Source: Micropterus salmoides
Taxonomy: Eukaryota; Chordata; Actinopteri; Centrarchiformes; Centrarchidae
Direction of reading: 5' to 3'
NCBI RefSeq assembly: GCF_014851395.1
Contig: NW_024041262.1
Location: 12,793,252-12,857,251, forward strand
Length of the DNA stretch: 64,000 nt
The notes under the pieces were generated by a model. It searched no databases. It was not told the origin of the DNA and saw only the letters and a program-made list of their open reading frames with translations. A program made the translations under genes and the position numbers. Of the stretch, positions 23,583 through 34,659 are shown one piece after another; within the stretch, counting starts at the first letter, position 1; every line of letters starts with the position of its first letter.

Positions 23583-25312
23583 TTATATACAAGTATATAC
23601 ATCTATTGGCGTCTAATATATATATTGCACTATTCACTGCTCACTGTGTATTGTTACTGTTCATTGTATATGGTATATGTGGTAATATATATTATGTATA
23701 TATTGTGATCAGCATGACATAACCAATTGATATTGTAAGAAACAGCAGACAATTGTACATAATCATTTGCATCAATGTGTCAAAGCATTTGCAATATGTT
23801 CGAAACAATGAGAAATTGCTTTTATGATGTGCACAAGTGATGAGATGTGGAGGTTGAAGAAGGAGTTTTGAGAATTTCAATTCTGATCTGAGAAATGTAC
23901 TAAAGCAACTGAAAAAAAACTGAGACACTGGTGACTATAGGCTGATGAGGAAAATTTTATTTTCAAAAATCCCAATTTGTTTTTTTAAACTCCAGGGTGT
24001 TGTCAGGCCCTCTATCCACTGCACATCATGTTAGTAATTTGAATTGGTGAGCAGTGGCATAAGTACCAACGGTGCAATCGGTGCAGTGCACTGGGGCCCA
24101 GCTGATTATTAGGGTTTGAGTCGAGGGCAGGCTGTAAGAGTTGCGTTTGGCACTTCGGCTGCTGTCCGTGGTGCTGATCAAAATCTGCAGGTTTGCAATT
24201 GCGTGGGGAATTGTGTGTCTGTACCTATGATCTGTGCACCTGTGTGTACACAAAGGTGCTGTCTGGGCCGAGGGGCACAAAGAAAAATATTTGCAGCAAG
24301 GCCAATCACAATTATGTTGCACTGCTGCTGGTGAGTGATCTTAACAGTTTTAATGTTGTTTGACTACTCAGACATGTAAACTCCAATTACTAAACACAAA
24401 CATCACCCCTCTAGATTCTAGATCAAAACGTCAACTGTCTTTCATGTGATTTAAGACATGCTAAAAGGAAATGATTTATTATTGGGGTGAGTGTTCTTGT
24501 GCTTTTGTGAGGACTGTATTGTTGTAACCACTAAAAACTAACTTGTGTTGATATTATTGGAAATGTGAAATGCTTTCTTGACTTGGATCACTTATTGATG
24601 ACGGTTTCTGGCATACACCTAGAGGCTTCATATCTACTAGATTTGGGTGTACAATTCCTTTCGTGTAATAGTAGTTTATCGTTGATGTAAAGAACTACTG
24701 TCATCAGTGCTTACACTCACAAGGTCTAAATCAGTTCACTACAATGACACAACTCACATAGGCTATGTTTATGGCCACACTTCATTGGCATAATGGTAGT
24801 TTTAGGGCCTAAATTTGTTTTGGACATTATTTAAAGTATTCGATGAAGATCTAGAGCAGGCAGACAGGCAGAGCGACAGATAGGTAGACAGATAGATAGC
24901 ATGCACTAAGGAATGCCACTGACCAAGTGGAAATGATCAGACACAACCACACCTAAATGAAGAGACTTTGATTAACAACTACCATAGCTTCTCAGAAGGT
25001 TGTGCCAGGAGCAAACACATTTAAATAAACACAAGACAGAAAATAAGCACGTGGAAATCAGGTAGGGCAACTTTAACGATAAGCCAACCTCGTCCCTGCT
25101 CACTGGCATTGTGAACTTTTACTCTTTTAGCTCACTGAGGGTTTTTTGTCTGTCCTAAACAGGAGGTATGGATCAGTCTCAGACTCTATCCTCAATGTCC
25201 ACAATAGCTGTTTCCAACAAACTACAGGCGTTGAGATGCCAACTCTATACTTTTCATGATTAAGTTATTATAGACAATTATTGCAGGCATTATGGCACCA
25301 CAATAAAACTTA

Positions 25313-25606
25313 GTGTCTATGAAGATTCTCAGTCATCCAGGTCATAGTTATCCAACGAAGGTTAAAATCAAGGGCAACTGGACTTGGTTGAAGATACTGG
25401 AAGACGTTTCGTCCCTCATCCAAAAGGACTTCTTCAGCTGAAGAAGTCCTTTTGGATGAGGGACGAAACTGAACTGAAGAAGTCCTTTTGGATGAGGGAC
25501 GAAACTGAACTGAAGAAGTCCTTTTGGATGAGGGGCGAAACGTCTTCCAGTATCTTCAACCAAGTCCAGTTGCCCTTGATTTTAACCTTCGTTGGATAAT
25601 AAAACT
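25313..25606. repeat. long palindrome with three tandem units in the centre
   Basis: About 90 bases at 25349-25438 return as the inverse at about 25510-25598 (for example ATCCAACGAAGGTTAAAATC against its complement). Between them the unit CTGAAGAAGTCCTTTTGGAT plus a GAGGGACGAAACTGAA tail occurs three times in tandem. The outer sequence (GAAGATTCTCAGTCATCCAG) is a dispersed repeat I know from fish. ORFs across it on both strands are artefacts of the symmetry. Confidence 0.85.
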
Positions 25607-25885
25607 TAGTGTATCACAGTGAAGGCGACAATATGTTATATTTACTGTGCAATTAATTACAGAGGACTGACTCTAAAGACCTTCATGTTATCCACCATGA
25701 AAAAGAATCCATGTTGTCTCTTCTAATCCTTCACGGCCCTTATTTGTCTGTTGCCCCTATTTAATAGAATTAAAGATATACTGGTTATGTTGTATTTTCC
25801 AGCCCTGATGCTGCATCATGACTCTTTCATCTTTATTTGTACTTAAATTATGGAAGGCATAGGTGTGCTTTGAATTGAAGGTCAT

Positions 25886-25931
25886 CTGTGTTTAGAAGTA
25901 CCAGCCTGACTGCTGGTACTTCTAAACACAG
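25886..25931. repeat. perfect hairpin, 20-bp stem, 6-base loop
   Basis: CTGTGTTTAGAAGTACCAGC at 25886-25905 and its exact complement at 25912-25931, loop CTGACT. Could fold as an RNA hairpin if transcribed, or be a tiny inverted duplication. Confidence 0.9.
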
Positions 25932-27396
25932 TCTAAACTGACTGCTACTGATACTTTTTGAATCTGAAGAAAAGGAAATGTGTCTTTTGTATTCAGAACA
26001 CCTCTAAACATTTTAGGAATTCATTGTGTTTATTGTTTAGATTCATAAAAACTTTGCTCTTTAAGGAATAACTGTCAGGTAAGAGGGCTTCTTAAAAGCA
26101 CATTTTGTCACACTTAACAAAGACGGCTATGGATGAGGCTGGTACATTGCCTTCGATGGTGAACATGACATCTGATCATGCAGACAGTTAAACTGGTTTG
26201 AAAAAAAGTAAAAACTCAAGTACGCCATCCGAATGACATCAAAGATCCCTTATCTGGCTCAGATAAGAGATTTCCTCCTGCCTCTGTATCAATCAGTCTC
26301 TCTATCTTTCTGACTGTATGTACAGTCATGTAATCTTTGATATAACTATGTCACATGCTTTATACACCCAGCCATTCACCCCAGTCTCCTTCCAAGGAAA
26401 CTTCGTAATGCTATGTCACATTCCTTCAGCCTTTTCTGCTGAGTCATTATTTGTACCTCCTCAAGATCTATTTAAGCATCTTAAGAGTTTAAACAATGAT
26501 ATATGATGTTATGTGGAGAAATTGTGAGACATGCAACAGATCATAGTGCGCGCTCAGATAATAATTCCCTCTCAGGAAAGTGGCCTCAACAGCTGATGTT
26601 GAATTAAATTGATGTTTTAATTAGTTAAAGTTGGTAAGTGAATATTACATGCTTGTGGCCAAACCAATGTCACATCTCATTCTCAGATTTTACTCATTGT
26701 ATTTGTTCTTTATGGTAAAATGCATAGTCTAGAGTTTTAAACAGAGATACCACATAAACTCCTCACATAAAACTCAGGTGGTGTAGGGTCAATATGGGTC
26801 CAGTCATATGAGGACTGAGACCTCCACCCTAACCAGTGAGCTGCCATACCATTAAGGATGGATTAGCAATCCAGACCATGGTTCACCATATGGTTAACTG
26901 TAAATTCATCAGGGATTTTGCACTACTTTAGTAATGCACACTATCAACTAAGGCATACCCTGCAGTACTGGCTGTTTTGTGGCCCTGTCTTACAGAGGGA
27001 CTCTAAGTCAAAACCATAGACTGTATAAAACATGGATGTAGTCTCTGTGAAGTAACCCATAGGAGCCATTCCTCATTTCAAATGCAAGTTAAGCTCTTGC
27101 TTCTGAACTGGTTGCTGGGTTTATGGAAAGGTTCTTGTCGAGGAAACAAGCTAGAAATTAAAATTTCATCTGCCTTATATGAAGTCATTCCCTCTTGGTG
27201 TGTAATAATAGCCTACATTGTTTTGATGAGGAAGAAATGCAGTCAGATTTTTTGGTGGTTATGTTACAGCCCACAATAGCATATTAACTTATTAATTACT
27301 GTTAGCTATATTTTGAATAAAGAAATGTGAATCCCACTTTGCTGTTCACTTCATGTTCACTTCATCATTAGACTGTCATGCCCTCTGTCTGCTGCA
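25932..27396. other. no gene recognised
   Basis: Mixed unique sequence; only short ORFs without family features. Confidence 0.4.
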
Positions 27397-27438
27397 GGCT
27401 TCCTGGGCTTCACCAACTTTTACAGGAGATTCATCAAT
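27397..27438 (+). mobile_element. scrap of a Ty3/gypsy-type LTR retrotransposon pol
   Basis: The frame from 27397 reads GFLGFTNFYRRFIN, the conserved block just after the RT domain of Ty3/gypsy elements. It is followed at once by an AAT microsatellite (about 27436-27462) and a LINE-like tail (TTTTTTATAGCACTTTTCTA). No more of the element is seen. Confidence 0.5.
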
Positions 27439-28036
27439 AATAATAATAATTATAATAATAATAGCTTAATTTTTTATAGCACTTTTCTATACAGGTAACA
27501 ACGTGCTTTAAATCAATCAATGTCAAACATAAACAAGTCAGATAAAGATTTGAAACACACAGTGGTGTATAACAAAGAAAAGAATATATGAAACATAAAA
27601 CATAATTAAATATCATCCCTGCTGAGTCAACTCACATGTAGGCGTGACTGAATGAAGCAAACACTTTAAATGTGCAGGTCCTTTTCACCTCTATAATGTA
27701 ACTATTTTTAATAAACCTCTGTTCTTCAATAACCCCTTTGTTTCAGCAAATTTTCTGCTCATGTTCAAAACTTTCTGCACATTCAATGTTAAATAACTAC
27801 AGTGTATATTCTCTGTAAGTGCGTCCCAGATAATTGCACAGTTGGCCATACATACCCTCTAATAGGCTAATATAATAGGTAACTAGCAGCTAAAAATAAC
27901 GACAGTATAATGCAACAGCAACATTGGTAGATTTATACTTCCTGTTATTAGTTATGAATGGAGACATAACCGTTTCGGTTGAATAACTCTTTTGAAAAAA
28001 CCTCCTTTGCTCACCTGGAAAAGTCTTGCAGGGAGG

Positions 28037-28158
28037 TCATGGCCAGCTTAGATGCCAGATAGAGGTGGCGTCAGACCAGCTGGGCTGAGCGAATATAAAA
28101 ATGCAGGATGAGGCTCTAGTTCTGCTAACTTACAGAGAGGAGGTACAGATGTGCAAAG
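28037..28158 (+). promoter_or_regulatory. TATA promoter and leader of the first carbonic anhydrase gene
   Basis: TATAAAA at 28094-28100 sits inside a block (about 28037-28158) nearly identical to 45173-45297 in front of the second gene, including GGCGTCAGACCAGCTG and GCAGGATGAGGCTCT. Transcription probably starts near 28125. The first exon ends at 28158 (donor GTAAGA). An ATG at 28149 opens an out-of-frame uORF. Confidence 0.7.
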
Positions 28159-28655
28159 GTAAGACACACTGCTTAAATTAAAATACTTTTTCCTCTTGTC
28201 TGAAACAGATTCCGATATTTTGTTTCGTTTTTTGCGCAATTGATGGGCTCTATTGTCTTTTAAAATTAGCTGTGGCATTTTCAGATATCTGATTTCAGTA
28301 TGCCTAGTTTACGATTAGGCCTATTTCAATTATTTTAATATTATATAGGCTATATTTAAAATATTTACCTAAATTCAAATTATATAAATGGCCTATAAAT
28401 GTTGTAGCCTAATAAATAAATTTATTTTAAGTTTATTGTGTTATTCAGATCCCCGCGACCCTGTACGCAGGATAAGGGGTTGACGATGGATGGGATCGAT
28501 GGTGTTATTCAGATGTTGCATGGCTATAGGTGCATTTCTCCCGGGATTTAATGTGGATAAAAAAAACTGGTTTGTGATTTTTGTCTGCTATTTTAGATGA
28601 TCTGGCTTGTAGCTGCGTTTGCTGTGTGCATCCTCGCACCCACAGTCCACTGTGA
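28149..28655 (+). other. spliced upstream ORF overlapping the ca4 start (copy 1)
   Basis: ATG at 28149 in exon 1 (weak context, C at -3) continues across the splice (28158/28597) in another frame than the enzyme and stops at TGA 28653-28655 after 22 codons. The main ATG at 28597 has A at -3 after splicing. The second gene has the same arrangement. Leaky scanning would be needed to make the enzyme. Confidence 0.5.
28445..28500. repeat. tail of a dispersed fish repeat (GGATGG-type)
   Basis: CGCGACCCTGTACGCAGGAT followed by AAGGGGTTGACGATGGATGG resembles the widespread fish repeat tail that ends in GGATGG units. Lies in ca4 copy 1 intron 1. Confidence 0.5.
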
Positions 28656-31600
28656 ATCAGCCGCAGTAGGTAAGTAGGCCTCTTTAAAATTGTTTTTCAT
28701 CTTGGGTTCATAATTACTCATTGGATTAACAGTGCGTCTCTGTGAGACTGTTTGTCACGAATAAGTGAGAGACTAAATGCTCTTTTTCCTCCTCCAGCCT
28801 GGTGTTATGATGAGCCAAGCTGCAGTGAGTACCCAACCCCCCTTTAAATTTAAATGGCAACAATATCATCTTAACATTTCAAGCCCTGCTCCTCTCCGGC
28901 TAAACGTCTTGTTCCTATTTAGATACCACTACCTGGCCATTCATTGCTGCTAAACATTGCAATGGCACCCGACAGTCACCGATTAACATCGTCTCAGCAT
29001 CTGCCGCACCCAACTCCAACCTGACTGCATTCACCTTTCATAACTACAGCAGCACCTCTGCTCTGAAAAAGATCGAAAATACTGGCGAGACAGGTGAGTG
29101 GGTGTGGACGGAAACTTGGTGCTAAAAGCGTTTCTTGTATTTGGTTACATAAGTTTCATACATAATATTTTCAACATTGTGCTATTCTAAGAATTTGCCA
29201 ACAAGTTATATTTTTCTTGCGCCTTTTTAACAATGCAATCTTGGAAGCAGGCACATTGTAGATTGACTTCTAGTAGGTCCTTACACAGTGGCCACTTTAT
29301 TACGTTTTGTAGTTACAAAAACAGCAAGGGAAACCAGGCTGCAAGCTGCGTCCACACCTGTTGGTTGTAATTTTAGCTCTGACCCTGTTCATGTTCAAAC
29401 TGACTTTACACATAGAACCAGAAGGAGTAAATGTGAAGTTATACATCGACAACTCCTTGACACCTTTTGCTATTTTCATCTTTCATCATCAGTGACAGTT
29501 TATGAAGCACTTTAATGCTTCTGATGTAGGTCAATATTCCCTTTTTTTTGGTGTATAACAAAGATCTCACGAAGAAATAACCGATCATAAGCATAAAGCC
29601 TATTAGACTGGTATGGAAATTGACTTAGGTGCCATTTACTCTGGGGACACTGGGGACATGTCCCCACCACTTTTTGAAATGGCTGATTTTGCATAATTTG
29701 TTTTAAACATTCTGAAATGTAGAAAAACTCTTCTTTGTGATGAAGGAAAAAATGAGGCAAAGTAAAAAAGTAGGCTAGCCTACTGGTCCAATAGCCCAAT
29801 AGAGTATAAAAGTAGGCTATAGGCTGCAGTTTTAAAAAGAAACCTTCATAAAAAGCAGTTACTAATTTTCGTTACCTATAAGGAGTAGCCAAAGATTTCC
29901 TTCTCTGGGTGTAACAGCACCCAGTGTAGCCAGGAATGTAGGCCCACAAACATAAAAAAAAATGAGCACGCTAGAAAATCTGTATTAGGCTATGTTTTCA
30001 CCGGTCACAGAAATAAACTTTTCTTTCGTTTCTCATTTCTTTTAATTTAATATTCCATCCCCCCCCCCCCCCCTCCTCCAGTTAAAGTCATTTTTGGAAG
30101 CGGTGTTGGCATTTCAGGAGGAGATCTGTCCGAGGCCTACGACAGCCTGCAGTTTCACTTGCATTGGGGTAATGGCACCTCTTCTCCGGGCTCCGAGCAC
30201 ACTGTAGATGGCAAACGCTATCCGATGGAGGTACTGCCCAGTCTTTGTTTCATATTTGTAAATTAGAGTTTTGTCAGTATATTCACATAAAAATATATTT
30301 TCTTTACTTCACTCCCCAGTTACACATTGTAAACATCAAGTCATCCTATAAAAGAAACACAACTCAAGCTGTTGAAGACTCCACAGGACTTGCTGCTCTT
30401 GGTTTCTTCATTGAGGTGAGAAAAGATGCAATTTAAGTTTATGTAATGCCAACAGTGTTGGGGAGTAACAAATTACATGTCAATTAGTTAGCCTATGTGA
30501 TTTAATTACAAAAACAATTTAACTAATCTGTTACAGTTACTGGGAAAAATGTTAAAAGCTAGTCCATATGTTGGATAATATTAATTTTGTTTTCCATGTG
30601 CTTCCTTTGCCATTTCCAGCTGTTCTGGGGCTTTTTATTGGTTCTCATGTTTGAATATACAGCGCCACCCCTTTCCCAGTTAAATTGCTTGTCAAGGTGT
30701 CATTTGATAATGGTTAAAAGTTGAAAACATTTATTAGAAATTTAGAAAAGTAATCAAAAGGTAATTAAATGTAAGTTACATTGTCAAAGTAACCTTTCCA
30801 ACACTGACAGCCAACATCATTACTCTATGTATCAGCCACTTCTTTGACTCAGTAAGTTTTGGCATACAGTTAGACTGCATAATTTAGGATTATCTCTTTT
30901 ATTCTAATTTGTCACTCCACTTTTTTTTGTCAAAGCCCTGTGAAGCAATTCTTCCTCCACCTAGGTGAAAATAAAATAAAACTTAAAAGGCTTAAAACAT
31001 TTAAGCCTGATTAAAGACTGTGTCCACTTTTCAGGAAATGTCAGGTGATGCTACTGGCCAACCTGCAAGCTGGCACACTTTGACCTCCTACCTGACTAAC
31101 ATCACTCACCGTGGTAAGAAGAAGAAGACGTTTTACTCTTTTCTTGTTGTAAATAATGTTTACTACAAGAATGTTTTTGAATAAAATGTTTCAGCTACAG
31201 TCCCTTCAGAGTTCCTGTTTCTGTTCTTAGGTGAGAATGTTTCAATGGCACCTGGACTTTCATTGGATGACCTCCTCGTTGGGGTGGATCGCACCCGTTA
31301 TTACCGCTACCATGGCTCCTTGACCACCCCCGGTTGCCACGAGGCTGTGGTTTGGACTGTGTTCAAGGATTCAATCAAAGTCAGCAAAGATTTGGTGAGT
31401 TTTTCTGGTGCATCTCTGTTTTCAGTGAACAAGACGGTCAGCAGAAATACTCTTAACTGTGCTTCATACAGCTAACTGGCTCACTATCTTGTCTCCAGAT
31501 TAACCTCTTCAGCACAACAGTGCGCGTCTCCAACAGTACATCACCTTTTATGGTCAATATCTATAGAAATATCCAGGCTCCACTACAGGTCACAACACAG

Positions 31601-31681
31601 CGTGCCAGCAGCAGCTCTGGCTCTACAACCTGCTACTCTCTGGGTTTGATAACACTGAGCCTTGCCCTGGGGAGGAGTTAG
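28597..31681 (+). CDS. ca4: Carbonic anhydrase IV-like, GPI-anchored, tandem copy 1
   Basis: Predicted extracellular zinc carbonic anhydrase (CO2 + H2O to bicarbonate + H+). Exons 28597-28669, 28798-28824, 28923-29093, 30082-30230, 30320-30415, 31035-31113, 31231-31394 and 31499-31681 join in frame to 313 codons plus TAG. Signal peptide MIWLVAAFAVCILAPTVHC; then AWCYDEPSC and CNGTRQSPINIV. Zinc ligands are visible as QFHLHW (His94, His96) and MELHIV (His119); SEH gives Glu106 and GSLTTPGC the Thr199 loop and disulfide Cys. The residue at the His64 proton-shuttle site is Glu (NTGETVKV, codon 29087-29089). Several N-glycosylation sites. The tail, a Ser-rich linker then CYSLGLITLSLALGRS, suits a GPI signal. 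Sequence is close to copy 2, even in intron 8. CA15 is a less likely alternative because of SPINIV and the N-terminal pattern. Confidence 0.9.
29638..29740. repeat. dispersed repeat shared with 44868-44945
   Basis: ATGTCCCCACCACTTTTTGA and neighbouring sequence occur here and near 44890. Present in intron 4 of ca4 copy 1 and upstream of copy 2, so it is a repeat rather than coding. Confidence 0.6.
30059..30073. repeat. run of 15 C in the acceptor tract of ca4 copy 1 exon 5
   Basis: Uninterrupted C run just before TCCTCCAG at 30074-30081. Copy 2 has an ordinary CT-rich tract here. Confidence 0.9.
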
Positions 31682-33195
31682 AGCCCAAAATAATGCTGAA
31701 GCTGTTGTGGTGTCTCAGCAAGAACATTCTTGCTTTCCACTGTAGCTCCATATATTGATACAGTTAAAGTTCAAAAACATAGCAAATCTGATGATGTCTG
31801 CCTCGCTTTTCTGTGGTTGTCCATCACATTGCATCCAGAGTTTTGACGAGCTGTGAAGGATAATTTATCCAAAATCACATTTAATCTTTTTGCATACCTT
31901 ATTTATATGAAAAATTATACACAAAAATGTTTAGCATTATTTTGTTACATGAATAATTCAGGCACAGCTCATGTTTGTTTCAAGTTGCCAAAGCAACATT
32001 AAGATGTCTGAGAAAGGGATGCACTTAGATGCAGGTAGATGTCATAATGGCAGTTTGTAAATCCAATGTAAACAACCAGGAGTGTGACAGAATTTGTTAA
32101 TGTCTAGACTCTCTACAAATTGTTGTTACAGAATATATACATTTATTTATTTTTATTTTTATATTACATGACTTTGTAACTTGATTTACTTCATCAGTGC
32201 AATGTAACAACATTGCCAAGCTGTATGATCCAAATGAAACCTTTGCTGCCCTTTCAGTCGGTGTAATGAAGGACTGACTCAGTCAAATGAACACAATTAT
32301 TTATCATAATCATATTTTCTCCTTCAGCCCTGTTTTGCACTTCTTGCACATGCAACAGAACTGTTACCTCATGATCTTGTATTAAATTAAATATAATGTA
32401 AAAAAAATATAATGTATTTAATTTAAAATGATTTGGTGCTTTCTTTTTGAGTGATCTTAGTTTTACTTTGATAAATACTGTGGAAAAAACTTCAAAACAT
32501 TTTGAATCAATGCTGGAAAATTATGGAAAATGTACAGTAAGTTTAAAAAAACACATCGTGTAACATAATCACATTTATTTATTGCTTCCTTATAAATAAT
32601 AAAAATAACAATACAATTGTTCCTTGTGCTTTTAACCTTATCAAATGACCTGAAGTGATATTTACAGCTTTCATTAAAGGGGCCATATGTAGTTTTCAGT
32701 GACCTCTAGCAGCGGTTTTCCGATGCTTGTGCAGATGCTCGAACTAAAGAGGGAGCCAAAGCAAAGGGATAGGGACGGGCACAAGTCGAGGAAAAGTGAT
32801 GGAACAAGAAGAAAAATAAAGAGCAAAACAAGAGTGACTAAAAATATGCAAGTATAAAAATCAGTTTAAAATGCATTTTATAAATGCATGTTTATAGTAT
32901 ACTATATACTGATAGTTATTACTCATGAGTAATAACTATCAGTTCTGATATACAGATCCAAGACAAAAAGAACAAGATCAATTGATATATACAGTATACA
33001 GGAATATCACACAGCACACAACTTACACAGAGTTGCAGTTTACCAGAATATGCTCCCATTAGAGCCCATGTGTTAGGATGGATGTTATGTGAAGTACATG
33101 ATGTGAAGAACATAAAACAATGACTGATTAAAATGTGTATTTAAAAGGAATTGATGGAGTAACAGAACGGTGCAACATGAAAATGAAACAGACGC
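31682..33195. other. 3' UTR and flank of ca4 copy 1
   Basis: 3' UTR without an unambiguous poly(A) signal. Blocks such as GAGAAAGGGATGCACTTAG and GCTTTTAACCTTATCAAAT recur after copy 2 (about 47760 and 48580), so the duplication extends at least to about 32680. Confidence 0.6.
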
Positions 33196-33474
33196 TTAAA
33201 ATGAGGCTTGAAATTCCCTCCATGTCATTTCCTTTATCATACCTCTGTCTTTGTATAAGGCGACGACTGCTGGGCAGTAAATGTATTTTCCTGCCACTCC
33301 TGTAAAACTTGTGTGAACAGCATGTCTGCTATTTGGACCCTGCTTTTGCTCTGTGTGACAGAAACGGCACATTATTCCCTGAGGTTGAGGGTCTGGGAAT
33401 TTCCTCTTCTTTTCAGCGTTGTCCTCCATTCTGTGCTTTGTGAAGTCAGTCTGTGCAAACTCTTTAAAGGCCAT
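33196..33474 (-). CDS. unidentified 92-codon ORF with a CxxCH motif
   Basis: Intronless minus-strand ORF. N-terminal half is charged (MAFKEFAQTDFTKHRMED, NAEKKRKF). The second half has MCRFCHTEQKQGPNS and GKYIYCPAVVALYKDRG, so three Cys and nearby His could bind zinc. Composition looks protein-like in an AT-rich setting, but there is no promoter, splice or family evidence. It may be a retrocopy fragment or chance. Confidence 0.3.
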   Translation of the reverse strand: MAFKEFAQTDFTKHRMEDNAEKKRKFPDPQPQGIMCRFCHTEQKQGPNSRHAVHTSFTGVAGKYIYCPAVVALYKDRGMIKEMTWREFQASF

Positions 33475-33599
33475 TCTAGGATTTGTCAGGCCCTCTTTAG
33501 TATCACTTTAATGATAGCGGGTTTCTGGCTGCCCACACAAAGACATTTCGTCTGTCTGTAGGCAAGAACTAGTGGGGAAGAGACAGAGGCCGATTCTTT

Positions 33600-34650
33600 C
33601 AATTCAATTCAATTCAAATTAGCTTTATTGGCATGAATGTAACAACAACATTGCCAAAGCATCATATATACAACATAAAAACAATCAGCCCCATACATTT
33701 CATTAAACAAGTAATTAAAGCGTAAAGTAATCAAAGCGTATGTGTGTTTAAAAAATATAAATATTAAAAATTAAAATAACATAAATAAATAAAACAGTAA
33801 GCGTGTGTGTGTGTGTGTTAAAAAGTAAAAATATATTAACAATAAAATAAATAAACGAAACAGTAAGTGTGTGTGTGTGTGTGTGTTAAAAAATAAAAAT
33901 ATATATAAAAAATAAATAAATGAAACAGTAATGTGTGTGTATATTAATAGACAATTTTTTTTAAAGAATTAATTGATTAAAAAATAATAATAATAAAAAA
34001 GAAAAAATAAATTAGTATCAAATGTGAAAACAAAACAATTACTAAAATATCAAATGATCAAAATAATAATAATTTGAAAATCTGTACAATTATTTGTCAG
34101 TCTGTGCTTCCACTGGTTGTCCTCACTTCATGGCATGAGGAGACATATTTTGCAGCAATTATTTCACATTTGGGCATTTCTCCTAGTAAATAGGGGAGTT
34201 TCTGTGTGTCTGATATAAATTCGAATTTGGGGTATATTTGGGAAATGTTTGCAAAGTGTTTTTGTCTTTGTGTTTTATATTTAGGGCATGAGGTTAGAAA
34301 GTGCAGCTCTGTCTCTACCTGTCCCCTGTCACACTGGGAGAAGAGTCTCTCCTCTTGTAGTAGCCAACTATGGCGACCTTTTTCTATGGCTGTGTTCACT
34401 CAGTCTGTATGTTGTCAACATTTTTCTTAATTTGGGACATTTTATTGTAGTCAGGTAATTTGCCAGTGTGAATTCTCTTTTTAGGGTCGGATAACATTGT
34501 AATTTACTTTGTGTTTTGGTCGTTTCTTTCCAGTATTCAATATATTTTTCTTTCTGCTTGTTATGGTGCCAATTTGGTTTGGTCTGCTTGAGTTGGTGTT
34601 GCTGTCTTTCTTTCTCAGTTACTGCTGCAGTCTATACATCCGAGTCCCTG
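33600..34650 (-). mobile_element. non-LTR retrotransposon 3' end
   Basis: Minus strand: a C-terminal RT region (KLRKMLTTYRLSEHS near 34410, then after a frame change CDRGQVETELHFLTSCPKYK near 34310 with a zinc-binding Cys/His pattern, and LPYLLGEMPKCEIIAAKYV). It ends in the 3' tail complement AATTAGCTTTATTGGCATGA at about 33615. About three GT-rich tandem blocks (33735-33950) lie in the 3' UTR. Dead, 5'-truncated. Confidence 0.7.
33735..33950. repeat. three approximately 80-bp tandem blocks with (GT)n
   Basis: A block of AAATAAA...ACAGTAAG, GT repeat, then TTAAAAA recurs three times with varying GT length. Confidence 0.75.
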
Positions 34651-34659
34651 AAAAACACT

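Larger units (their letters stand above)
19577..25312. other. gene-poor region
   Basis: No gene recognised. Holds LINE 3' tails (20775-20885, 22755-22830), a CT/CA microsatellite and scattered AT-rich sequence. ORFs of 60-130 codons here show no family features. Confidence 0.5.

Noticed and set aside
25348..25599. Two 71-codon ORFs on opposite strands with the same start and repeated motif
   Set aside because: They are products of the palindrome and its tandem core.
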